Shown here one piece after another: positions 52,601 through 64,000 of a stretch of 64,000 nucleotides of DNA; position 1 is the first letter of the stretch, and every line of letters starts with the position of its first letter. Where the stretch lies: contig CATKHK010000044.1 of the NCBI GenBank assembly GCA_949751835.1, positions 248,001 to 312,000 on the forward strand. The letters are read 5' to 3'. The translations under genes and the position numbers were made by a program. Source of the stretch: Blepharisma japonicum. Its lineage: Eukaryota; Ciliophora; Heterotrichea; Heterotrichida; Blepharismidae. The notes beneath the pieces were generated by a model. That model was not told the origin of the DNA, searched no databases, and saw only the letters and a program-made list of their open reading frames with translations.

Positions 52601-55600
52601 CAACTCAAGAATATACAAGCTCATTTGATAGTTGAATGAGAGAAATTGAAAGGGAGTATCATTCAATAAATGATGAAGCTTCCATTGAAATCACTCATAT
52701 AGGTGGCCTCATAGGTTTGGTCCATAAAAATCGTGTCCTTCGTACAGAAGAAAGAACCCAAGATATTTTGCGACCAAGCCGTATCTCAATCACCTATAAC
52801 TGTTTGAATAAAGGAAACCAAGAAACTTATTCAAAAATACAAATCAACCTTGAAAGTCTCTGTTTTGATATTGGCTTTCGAGACTTACAATTTCTCAAGA
52901 CCCTATCTGCGATATGGATGCAATTTAGCTTATATGATAATGAGTATTTTGAAGAGCCACCACAAATTACTAATATTAATACGAAAACTGAGATTACAGC
53001 TGAGTGTGACGCATTGCAAGTAAACCTGCTAGAAGACACTGGGATTAAGGCTTATTCATTAATACATCTTCACTTCAGTAATTTCACTACAAAAGCAATA
53101 ATGGACAATACAAAAACAGAAGCCGCCTTATCTACGTTTCTTCTTGCAGACTGTTATAATATATACCTTGCTGCATGGGAGCCTTTAATAGAAGACTGAA
53201 ACTTTGATTTGACTGCAAATCAGCCTACAGGATCCCTTATGACTATTAATTTTGAAGCACCTAGAATTTTCAATATAAACTTGACACTCAGTAATATAGA
53301 AATTATGGGAACTCTTATAACGAAATTAGGCCAAGACAGCTCTTTTTGGAATGAAGAAGTAGTTAGCAACTATATTCCTGATGATAATGAAGTTTTAGCT
53401 CATGGAAATTTTTTGTATGTTTTAAATAATCAATTAGATGTCACTATTGATGTGTGGCTTGATATTTCTGATGCTGAAATATGGACTTTAGAACCAAATC
53501 AAACTTTTACGTTTACACAACAAGTGATAGATAAACTGCAGGCAAGCATAAAGCCAGAAGGGAATAAGCATGGACTTATGGAGGAAATCAAAACACCTTC
53601 TGCAATTGTGATTAAAGTAGAAGAATATGAACCAAGCAAAGGAATTTTTATTGAAAGTATTGGGGTAAGAGGGTTCAAGCTGAAGAGTGGGGCTAAGCAG
53701 GTAGCTTGTGTACTAGATATATCAGCAGAAAATAATGAAAAAATAATAAAAATACAGACAGCAAAACTTTGTGTGAATATGACAAATTCTGTAGTTAATA
53801 TGGAATTTTTAGGAAATTTGGTATCAGTTTATCCAAACTCAGCATTTCCATTACCATTAAAATGGGTCGAAAATCCAGAAATCTCTCCATATGTTGCTGG
53901 CTTCGAAAAGAAAATTGAGTTATATCAAGAAGGAACTGTACAAATTGAAGAAAGCAGCTGGATTGTGACAGAAATCGATAAATACAAGACCTCCACTTCT
54001 ATCACTCAAATGATTGTGGCATTTAAGCCTCCTTTTATATATCAAAACCTCCTTCCTTGCTCTTTATCAATATTTTACAATAAAAGCGAAGCCCCTCTAT
54101 GCAGCTTATCTCCAGGCGCTTCTGAAGCCAGCTTGTCAATAGACCCTACAAATGACAGACAGCTCTATAGATTTGAGCTTCAAATTGAAAACGAATACAT
54201 TTTAGATACAGACTGAAAAACTCTTAAAGGAAGCTCTAAATGTCTTCTAGAACTCACTGGTAACTTCCCTGGGAATAAGCTCACAATAGAAACAAGCAAA
54301 TACAACACCATGAATTCTCAAATAATTGACCTCTCCCAACGCAAAAAGGCTAAAAAAATATCAACTGACAGTCAAAGGGCAGAAAGTAAAATTCTTGAAA
54401 TTTACTGTAAATATTATTTGGTCAATAAAAGTGACTGGAGCTTTGAGTGCAATAAAGGATCAATGAAAATAAATGAGCATAGTATTGGGTTTTTAAGCAG
54501 CAGAAAAAATATTAAGATTAGAACTGTCGGAAAAGAATATGGAGAACCTAGCTTGTGATCAGAGAGCTTCAATGTTTCTACTACAGGGATATCAGGATGT
54601 ATTGAGCTAAATAATGCAGATGCCCAGAAAAAATCGCATGAAGTGCCTAGCCATTTATTGTTTGGGATTTATACATTTGAAGCACCTCCACCTCTGACGA
54701 AAAGTAAAATAGTCCATATAATGCCAAGATATGTGATTCATAATGAGCTTGGATACTCGATTTATATTAGGCAAGTATTAAAAAACCGTGAGCCAGGAAA
54801 AATAATAAAAGAAATTTTTGATGGAAGTAACCTTCAATATCAGTTTGATGTGAAATCATCTAGTTTAATCCAAATTTCAAGGGATAATAATAACTGGTCC
54901 TCACCTTTTAGTATCCAAGATATCGAAGATTTTCAAGTGAAATTTTCAGCTTTAGAAGAAGAAAAAAGAGATGAACAAACTGAGTGATATAGACCACAAT
55001 ACTTGAATGGCTATATGCATTATGCAAGAATTATTATAAGCACTGAAGACGAAGCTTGTATTCATATTTCTTTTCTTACTCCAAAGGACCCAGAATTCAG
55101 AATTTTGAATTTAACTCAATTTGAGATTACTGCAAACCAAATCAATTATCCAGCTATTTCTGTTCCACCTCTATCATCAATTCCTTGGGCCTTTGATAAT
55201 TTGTTAGACAATAGGAAAATTGAACTCATAGGGGCAGAAAAGAAAACTTATGAGATAGAAAAAATTGGAAAAGCTAAAAAACTAGGAAGAAACAGTGTAT
55301 CTGTAAATGTAGTAGGAGTAACTCGTGAAATGAGGATCATTCCTTTAGGTGACAAATATGAACGACTAAAAACAACTAAACTTAAAAAGAAGCAAGGGTA
55401 TAAGTTTTTAGCTTCAATGGCTGGAGTTGGCCTATCCTTAATAGACCGAACTCCAACTGAACTTTTTTATTTTAGTTTCCAATTCATAACCTTGAAATTT
55501 ACAAGCAAGCAAGAAACCATTAAAAAAGAGCTCAGAGACCACATGAAAATTGATTTTAAGCTAAAAGCTCTACAGATCGATAACATGGTCTCTCACAACC

Positions 55601-57195
55601 GCTTATTCCCTATTTTATTTTCCCCAACAGCCACAAAAGATGATGAAGAAACCCCATTTATCCAAGCAAAAATCCACAAAATTAGCTCTTCTAATATAGA
55701 CAGCACTGAAATTTCTTCTATTGATAAATATTCTTGGCTTGAACTTTCCATACAAGAAATGAGGTTCCAAATAAATCAAGAATCGCTAGAAATTTTATTG
55801 AGGACACTATCAAGCTTAAAAAATACATTTGGGACGCAGCTTGACTATAAAAAGTTTTCAAATACTTCAAGCTTGAGGGAAACCTGCAAGTATCTTGACG
55901 TTACGAGCCCTATTTTATCATTTAATCTTTCACAGTCATCAAAAAAAATATTTTTTGAATTTTTCCATCTTTGTGCTATTAAAATTTATATAACTTTTAA
56001 ATCTGGGATGAGAAATATTGATTTTCAAGTTGACGCTATGGAAGGATTTGGCTTACTTCGAACTTTAGGACGATATGGTGCAGCTTTTCCCAATATCAGC
56101 GAGTCCCCTCTAAGATTCCGTGAGCTTATCATAAAAGAAAGTTTCCAAACAATGACAAACCTCACATGGCAAATAATTTCCAATTATATACGCCAAGGGT
56201 TATTCCAGTTCTACAAAATCCTTGGCTCAGTTGATCTATTAGGAAACCCTATAGGTCTTATTGACAAACTTGGTACTGGTGTTTTCGAATTTTTAAATGA
56301 GCCTGTAAAAGGTGCTCTAAAAGGTCCAAAATCCTTCGCGCTTGGCTTAGAAAAAGGAGTTCGGTCTTTAATAGGAAATGTAATAGCAGGTGGCTTTGGA
56401 AGCGTCACAAAGCTTACTGGAGGACTATATGGGTTAGTAAAAGAAGTAAACCAAGACGAGCAAGCAGAAGCTATATATCAGTCAGATAACGCAGCGCTAA
56501 ATGTATATTCAGGGGTCAAAGGAGGAGTTGTAGAAATTGCTCAGGGATTCACAGGAATTTTCACAAAGCCATGGAAAGGGGCTAGAAAATCAGGAGTTAC
56601 TGGATTTTTCAAAGGTATTGGGTCAGGGCTGCTAGGCGTTGCCACAGCTCCACTGCTCGCAGCGCTTAGACTAGGGACTGGCATAGCAGCTGGGATTACA
56701 AGTGCAGGAACTCTTTTAGCCAATGGCAAAGTTGACTCAAAAGGCCGAGTCCGTTTCCCTCGTCATTTTAATGCAAAATATGTCCTTGTCTCTTACAATC
56801 ACGAAATTGCTGAAGCACAAGAATTACTGCGAAATTCAAAAGAATTTAAGCGTGAAAAAATAGTGTTTTATCTCCATTTAAAAGAAGATGAAGATTTTAT
56901 CATCTTGCTTACACTCAATAAATTCTTTTTACTTGTAAACGCAGATTTGTCTAAAACTTTACCAATTAGAGATATCAGCACAATGGAAATTCATCGCTCT
57001 GAGGACAAATTTTTGTTTTTTGCGGGGAATAGAGAAGGAAATAATCAAATTATAATACAGTCTGTGACGTTCAGCTCACTTGCAAGACTTTATGCAGCAG
57101 TTTCATGCATTCCAAGCTATAAGAAATGCAAGCCACAGCTTAAGAAAATTAAAATGCCTGGGAGATATGGCAACAGTTGTTGCCGATTTAGATAA
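49675..57195 (+). CDS. VPS13: VPS13-family bridge-like lipid transfer protein
   Basis: 2506 residues in a single intronless frame with nine TGA codons as Trp (for example SAWNEEE, KKWRIL, TDWKTL, TEWYRP). The chorein N-terminal region (residues 1-115: VLNKVLGEYVENLNAEQLNL, then FSGEIKLQQLKLK, then GQIGNLSVRIPW) is followed by the extended hydrophobic groove region (VDNLQVSINSIYIRYEDD). The VAB-like middle is less clear. The C-terminus has the diagnostic VPS13 segment LGNPIGLIDKLGTGVFEFLN, GPKSFALGLEKGVRSLIG, FTGIFTKPWKGARKSGVTGF and FFKGIGSGLLG, then a PH-like end. VPS13 moves phospholipids between membranes at contact sites. It is shorter than human VPS13A/C or yeast Vps13 (over 3000), so middle repeats are fewer. 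Confidence 0.94.
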
Positions 57196-57221
57196 AAATT
57201 AATGATAAAGAGTTAATAAGA

Positions 57222-60200
57222 TTATTCGTAATTCTTTAAACGCTCTGAAAGGTGCTGAAGACCTCTCATTACGCCTTCAAATTGGGCTGTATCGACATTG
57301 CTGATGATATTCTCAACTCTTATAACTCTTCTTAAGAGCTCACTTAAAATATCTTCATCAATTTCTGGCTCATGATGTTTGACTCCTCTGAATTCTTTTA
57401 GAAGCTGGGCTGTTTTGACTTCTAAATGCTTCATGTCGTCAGGAACCTGCAATAGTTTTCTCCTTCTTTCGCGCTTTTCTTCAAGTTTCTTCTTTAAGCT
57501 TGCCTGTTGTCTTTCTTTTTCAGAAGCTAAGGATCCTTCTAGCTGTTCAAGTTCTTTTTGATGCTGGGCTATGAGTTCTTCCATTTGCTGCTTAGTCAAA
57601 TTTCCTTTCCGTCTTGCATCTTCCTGCTCTTTCTTTTGCTTCTCTAATAGTTCTTTTCTTGCTCTTTCAATTTCAGCTTGCTGTCTTGCTTCTGCCATTT
57701 GGCTTTCTAATTCTTCTTTTTTCTCTCTCGCAAGTCTTTCTAGATCATTTCTCTGCCTTTCAAGAGCGTCCATTCTTTCATTAGCCTCTCTTTCCATCTC
57801 AGCTTGTCTTTTGAGGAAATCATCGTTTAATTTCTGCATTTCTGGGTTAACAGCTGAGTCAGCTCCAAGCCGTCTTATGGTCTCTTTTACTTCGTTCATT
57901 TGTTTATCTAGTAACTTCAACAGTTCATCATTGCATTTCTTTTGATGATCATGCCAGGTATTTTCAAAATCTTTTTGAGACTCTTGGTCATTTTCTAAAA
58001 TCAATGAAGCTACATATGCTTGCTTTTGGTTATCGGGAACCTCCGCAAGATGCTTTTGGGCGCCTTTAATAGCTGCTGCCTTATTTTCTAGAGAATTTCT
58101 TAGCTTTTCAGCATGGATATCAGCAGCTCTCTTCTGTTGCAGATTTTGCAGCTCAATTAGTTCTCTGTCATGCTTGTCTGCTAGGAGCTGCTTGACAGTT
58201 TCCATTTGCTCATCTTTTGGCAAGCTCTTTACCAAATCTTCCAGCTTTTTCATTCTATCTTCATTCTTTCTAAACTGCTCGGCATTAACTTTTTGCTCAT
58301 TGACAACTTCTTTTTCAGCTTCCTGAGCTCTTTGTTTCTTTTCTCTTCTCAGTCGCTGCCTTTCTTGTAGACGTTCAGCTAAAATTCTTTTTTGGTCTTG
58401 TTCTCTTTGCTTGTTTGCGTCATCAATTTGGTTTTCAATATTTCTTAGATTTTCCAATATATCATCTCTTTCTGAAGAATTTGATGCCTTTGACAGCTCA
58501 GTGAACAGTTTCTGTTTCTGCTTTTCAAGCTGTGATTTCGCAGAGTCATGCGCAATATCTGACTGTTTTTGCATATCTTCAAATCTTCTATCAATCACTC
58601 TTTCATCAGCTTCGCTTATGCCTACTTGTTTAATTGTGGGTGTGGCTGCCACATCAATATTTTGTTCAAAAGAATTAAGCAGTTCTATATATTTATTGAC
58701 TTTGTCCAGTTCGTTTGAAGCTTCATGGTATTCTGCTTTAGCAGCATCAGCTCGGTTTTGGGCATCCCCTCGCTTTCTGTTCCTTCTTTCTTCAATTCTC
58801 CTCATAAGATCTCTATGCTGCATACCTTTCTCGTCAGTCAAGTTTCTTTCCATTGCTTCCATTTCTCTTTCATACTGGCTTAATATTTCTTCTTCTTTGT
58901 CCGGATTTCTCCTTATATTTTCCAAAATTTCTTTCCTCATGTTTTTCGCAACATTTCCAAAAATTCTTTCTCTGGCTCTTCTTTTTTCTTTTTCATATTC
59001 TTTTTCAGCTTCCTGAGCAAGATTTTCTGCATCTTTTAAGTCTCTTTGCATTCTTTCTTTAGCTTGTCTCTCTTCTTCTTCTAAAGCGTTTTTCTTTTGA
59101 AGGAGCTCACGCCTTCGTTTGCTTCTTTCTTCAATACGATTTTTAAGGGTGTTTTCTGCATGGACTCGGTCTTCAGCTAGCTGCGCTTCTAGATTTGACA
59201 AGTTTTCGTTAAGTTCTTCTAAAAGTGCTTGTTTCTGGTCTTCTTCTAGCTTAGGGTCATTTTTTATTTTTTCTTGAAGCTTCTTGGTTTCTGACTCTGA
59301 CTTGGGATCAAGTTTATTTAAAGAGGCAATATAAGCCATTTCTTCTTCGTAATTTTGGTTTGCGCCAGAAGAAACAGCGTTAGGATTCAGCGTTCCTGAG
59401 ATCACATTTTTAAGGTCTTTGAGAGATTCTAATAAGCTTGCCAGTTCTTCTGCACTTTTGTCCTTTTGAGTTTTAATGCGGTTTCTCATTAATTCTGATA
59501 GCTCCAACAGTTTTTCATAAATTGCTTGGAAAAGCTGAGGATTTAGTGCTCCTGCAACCACTTGTTTGCCAGCTGGCTGGTCATCAACCACAGACTCATC
59601 GTTTCCTTTAATTACAGCAGCTTGAGATTCTAGGGTTTTCTTAAAATCTTCTAGGTTTTTCTTGATAAGTCTTTTTTGCGCTCTTCTATGGAAGATCTGT
59701 ACAGTTGATAAGAAAATGATGAAAAGCAAAAAGACCATCATCATGAATAAGAAAATTTTTCAATCAGTTGCTTCATTTATATTATGGTCTTGATAAACTC
59801 CTGCCTTTGTTACTGTTCCTGCACTTCTTTCACGTATCTGTGGAGAAGAGCACTGCTGATCTGAGCTCATCACACTTATAATCAGCACATTGTTTTTATC
59901 AGAGTTCGTGGCAAATACATACCTTCCTGCTTCTCTAAAAGTATAAGCAAAATATTTCACACTTTGTCCTCCTTTAATTACTTGTTCAAGCTCTAAGAAA
60001 GGCCCATAATCAAAGCTAGGATTTGTATTAAGAACTGAGTCTTTCATATAATAAGGATAATCATTTACCGTCGGTATTGTAAATACCATACTTTCCCCTA
60101 GTTCTAAACACACCACAGGGTTCATCAATTTTTTGTCATCACTTGCCAATCTTCTTCCAGTTGCTTCCAAAAACGGCTTCGGCTGCAGATTTGAAGTAAA

Positions 60201-63200
60201 AGCTTTAGTAGTCTCATCAATTTCAATTGTTTTTACATTACAAGAGTACCCGTCTTGGCAATAAACCCTTCCTGTATATCCATCAGTGCTTTGGAAATCG
60301 ACGACATCAGTCTGTGTGATTTTTCTTTTTCCGATCCATTTGGTAGAATTGACTGTAAAAGTCCCATCATTATTTAGGACAACTGTGGTTAGGTTGCCTT
60401 GGCAGCTGGTATCACAGACGTCAGCTGTACTATAAGTGTTATCACAAAAGCAGATACCTGAGTCAGGGTTTCTTTTTCCGCTTCCACCTTGGCATTGTGA
60501 TGAACAGTCTGAGCGTTGGACACAGTCTCCTGATAAGTCTCGGACATAGCCAGACTGACATAAAGGTCTTACAAGACTGACACAGTCTTGGTCAGAGTCA
60601 TCGTCTGATGAATTAATTCCATCTGTATAAAATGCATAGCCTGGGGTGCATCTGCAAGTACCATCTCTTTTCATATAGGATCTATTGACACCTACACAGT
60701 TGCAAGTTGTTTGACCTTCAGTTGCCCTGGCATTAGGACCACAAGGATAGCAGCCTGACGAGCCTTCTACATCTGAGTAAGTATTAACTGGACATGATAA
60801 ACAATCTCCAATACTTTTACCTTCGGTGTATTTATTATAAGTCCCAGCAGGGCATGCAATTGGAGCTGGAGTTGCCTTTGTGCAGTAATAGCCTGTAGGA
60901 CATGGATAGCCACCATTAGTGTCTAAAGACTCTGGGGTCGCTGATGAAGCTCCATCTGCACAATAATAGCCTGCGTTGCATTCTTTACAAGTATTATCAG
61001 ATGCGGAGTAATATCCAGCTGTACAAGAAATGCAGGACTGCCATAGGACTTTTCTTTGGGAATATGGGACGTATATATAGCCATTTGGACAGTTTGTAGG
61101 ACTATTAGAGCCTGGTGGACAATAAGTTCCGACATCACATCTATAAGGAGGTGTAGGAGTTGTAATGACGTCTGGGGTTTCTGGACAATAAAATCCAGCC
61201 ATACAAGAAACCAGCTCTGTTTGATTCTGATGGCAGTAATAACCGCCTGGACAAGTGCCTTCTTTAGAGCTTCCAGAATCGCACCAAGTCCAGTCTTCAC
61301 AAGGGTTTATAGTGGTAGCTCCCACTAAACAGTAAGATCCGGCCGGACATTTATCACAGTCACTTGCACTTGCAGTTGCTGATTTTGCAGCCCAAGTCCC
61401 TGCAGGACATTGTGTCGAAGTGGTAGAGCCAGCTGTACAATAGCTTCCAGGAGGGCATGGGAATCTTTTATAATCACCTATGCCTGTACTTGTACACAAA
61501 TAGCCTGCAGGGCAAGATATACAAGTAGCACTGGTGGTAGCCATCGTTGTTGAAGAATAAGTCAATGTAGGGCACCAAGTAGGGGAGTTGCTTGCAGTTG
61601 GACAATAAGCTCCAGCAGGACATGCATAAGGAGTGGGGTCTCCTGGGATACAGTAATAGCCCTGTGTGCAAACTTGACAGTTTGATACAGAAGTAGCTCC
61701 TGTAGTGGTGGTGAATTTGCCATATGGACAAGGGGTGGGTAAAGTAGTTCCAGCTTCACAATAGTAGCCTGTAGGGCATTTGATACCATATACACTGTTA
61801 GTTGTGTAAAGTGCTGTACCATCAGGGTTTGGCACTGAGTTTCCTCCTTGACAGAAAGACCCAGCATCACAGTCTCCAGTTATAGCACCTCCAGTACAGT
61901 AACTTCCTGTAGGGCATGGTTTACAATTGCTGGATGACTGCAGCCCTGTGATTTCTGAATAAGTTCCGTCTGGGCATTTTTGTTTTCCAAGACCTTGAGG
62001 ACAGTAATACCCAGCTGGGCAAACAGTAGGTGCAGTAGCTCCAACAGTGCAGTCAAATCCGATAGGACAAGCCAAGCATGCTGTCTGTCCATAAAATGGA
62101 TTATAACTCCCAGCAGCACATTGAGGGTAATTGCCAGAGGCATAGTTTCCACCAGTACAATAATACCCAGGAGAGCACTGTACAGGGCTGTTAGTATCTC
62201 CAGCACATATAAAGCCAGCAGGGCAAGAAAAGCAAGAAGACTGACCTTGAATATTATTATACGTACCTGCAGGGCAGCTTATATAATTTGCTGATCCACT
62301 TGGACAATATTTTCCTACAGGACAAATCCCACTTTTAGGTCTATCAGTAGTTGATCCAGCTAAGCAATAAAATCCTGCATTGCAGCTTCCGCTCACAACA
62401 GTAGTTCCTAGAACGTTACAATAAGATCCTGCAGTGCATGCCGCACAGGTTGAGCTTGATGTCTGCCCAATCGCAGCTGAAAAAGTTCCAATGCTACAAG
62501 GGATTTCATGATCTGTTCCAGCACTACAGTATGTCCCTGCTACACATTGTCTTCCTGTAGTACCATCGGTTGGCGTTGCTGTTGTCGCTGCAAGGATACA
62601 GAGATAGCCTGCTGTGCAAGAGCCAGTGGGTTGCCATAGGTTTGAGGTTTCACAGTATTTCCCTGGCGGGCATGCTATTTTTATAGCTGATCCTAAAGGA
62701 CAATAATATCCTGCTGGGCAGGGATTTTGGCAAGAAGTTGATGCTGCTCCAGTGCAATAGCAGCCAGCTGCACATGAGCCTGTAACAGCTGATTGTCCGG
62801 TTCCTGAACAAAAACTGCCAGGTGGGCAATTTAAACAAGCAAGTGAGCTAGTCATTCCTAAAGCAGGGTTATATGTTCCATCAGGACAAGGATTTGCTGT
62901 ATAAGCTCCTGTTGATGAAGGGCAAAAATATCCAGCTGGGCAGATTGTAGCAACAGTAAGGCCAGTCCCATTGCAATAGTAGCCTGCAGGGCAGGCCAGG
63001 CAAGAAGATTGCAATTTTTGAGGCTGGTATGTTCCTGATGTGCACGCTGTTTCTTGGTAACTTCCAGTTGGGCATTGGTGGCCTGCTGTGCATCCATTTG
63101 CATTAGCTGTTTTTGAGCCAGCTGGGCAGTACCATCCTGCTGCACATTGACCAGAGTAGCTTGTTAATGCTGACCCTTGACAATAATATCCTTGAGGGCA

Positions 63201-64000
63201 TGTCTGACAGTCTGAAGATAAAGATTTTCCCTGAGCATTATTATAAGTACCAGCAGGACAAGGTATCGGAGCAATGCTGACGATGGAGGTACCACTTGGA
63301 CAATAATATCCAGCAGGACAAATATTTCCTGTAGTCCCTGTAGGTGTAGCTGATGTCGCTTGAGATATACAGTAGTACCCTGCGCTGCATTTGCCAGTTG
63401 GACTTGCTAAATTATTGGTTGCGCAATAATATCCTGCATCGCATCTTTTTGCTTCTGAACTTCCTAAAGGGCAATAATATCCTGATGTACAATAGGTAGT
63501 TGGAGTAGCTGTAGATGTGCCTGTTGGGCAATAATAGCCTGCAGGACAGCTGCCAGTTGTTTGAATTTGTCCAGTTCCTGAGCAGTACTTTCCAGCGTCA
63601 CATTGTAAGCACCACGAGCTGTCTTGGCCACCTGTAATAGGGTTATAAGTTCCAGCTGGGCATGGTATTGCAGTACTTGTCTGTGTATTTTTCAGACAAT
63701 AATAGCCTTTTGGGCATTCATTGTTAATGTAGTTAGATGTCCCTAGCGGACAGTAAAAACCTGCTGGACAATCAATATAGGTAGACTGTCCTTGATTTGG
63801 TTGATAATATCCGGCTGGGACTTGAGTTTGTGTGCCAACTCCTGCAAGGCAATAATAACCTGCACTGCATATGGTAGCGATTGGATTAGGAATTTTAGTA
63901 TTAGCAGGACAGTAGTAACCAGCTGAACAAGATCCGGAGACTGCAGTTAAACCTAATCCCATACAATAAGAGCCTGCAGGGCAGGCTGTGCACTGACTTA
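57222..64000 (-). CDS. Giant GCC2/GCC3 cysteine-rich single-pass membrane protein with coiled-coil tail, 5' partial
   Basis: About 2258 residues in the window; the frame runs off the right edge so start and signal peptide are unseen. The ectodomain is dozens of GCC2/GCC3 (TNFR/ephrin-receptor-like) repeats of the form CPAGYYCP...GTY...S...C..C. Near the membrane a beta-rich, possibly cupredoxin-like segment follows (MVFTIPTVNDYPYYMKDSVL, then YTFREAGRYVFATNSD). One TM segment (IFLFMMMVFLLFIIFLSTV) spans the only TGA-coded Trp. The cytosolic 820 residues are charged coiled coil with at least four similar basic units (IEERSKRRRELLQ, IEERRNRKRGDAQ, LQERQRLRREKKQ, LEEKRERRRKLLQ). Ten other Trp codons are TGG. 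A receptor-like or cortical structural protein is inferred. Convergent with VPS13, 26 bp between stops. Confidence 0.88.

Noticed and set aside
57379-59062. Long plus-strand ORFs over the GCC gene tail rich in Ser, Phe and Cys
   Set aside because: Antisense shadows of the coiled-coil codons (Glu/Lys codons read backwards as Ser/Phe); no family resemblance.
61474-63145. Alternative-frame ORFs within the GCC2/GCC3 repeats
   Set aside because: The periodic composition of the repeats keeps other frames open; only the Cys-rich frame is continuous through the whole region.

Overview
The window reads as macronuclear DNA from a heterotrich ciliate, most likely Blepharisma. Two observations lead there. 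First, reading frames are broken only by in-frame TGA, and these fall where conserved protein families have tryptophan; TAA and TAG remain the only stops. Ornithine decarboxylase, the three MFS transporters and the FHA protein show this best. Second, 14 introns can be placed by hand. Thirteen are 15 nt and one is 16 nt, all are GT...AG, and all have an A exactly six bases from the 3' end. Stentor has similar tiny introns but the standard code, so UGA=Trp points to Blepharisma. The species is inference. All coding calls below read TGA as Trp and remove these introns.

Layout. 1-3382: partial RBR ubiquitin ligase, kelch protein, hotdog thioesterase and DHHC palmitoyltransferase, all on +. 3386-13769: importin-beta-like karyopherin, an NT-C2 protein with a CaaX tail, a small basic protein, an EF-hand protein, an ArfGAP-PH-PH protein, a TPR/IQ protein and an MDR oxidoreductase, mostly on -. 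14279-23023: ornithine decarboxylase, a CaaX-tailed protein, a decayed gene remnant, proteasome subunit alpha-6, a PDSS2-like prenyl synthase subunit, a PPTC7-like phosphatase, a small secreted protein and a second MDR. 23355-28407: three tandem MFS transporters. 28624-37046: a 1395-residue PAS/multi-TM protein and three further membrane or IQ proteins. 37291-43955: a ubiquitin-like protein, a LAMMER (CLK) kinase, an NCoR-like SANT protein, a catalytically dead dual-specificity phosphatase, an ankyrin protein and a second TPR protein. 43956-49387: a sparser zone with an FHA protein, a TauE/SafE-type transporter and two decayed gene fragments (CEP164-like and kelch-like). 49675-64000: a full-length VPS13 and, convergent with it, a giant GCC2/GCC3 cysteine-rich membrane protein that runs off the right edge.

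Gene packing is tight. Stop-to-stop or stop-to-start gaps of 3 to 33 bp are common, so neighbouring transcripts probably overlap. Functional themes are ubiquitin/proteasome, lipid modification and membrane contact (DHHC, VPS13, CaaX and myristoylation-type termini), coenzyme Q (PDSS2-like beside PPTC7-like) and transport. I saw no RNA gene, mobile element, CRISPR array or telomere. The best candidates for something new are the giant receptor-like protein with a repeated coiled-coil tail, the pseudophosphatase, the CoQ gene pair, the rigid intron geometry and the uneven use of UGA between genes.
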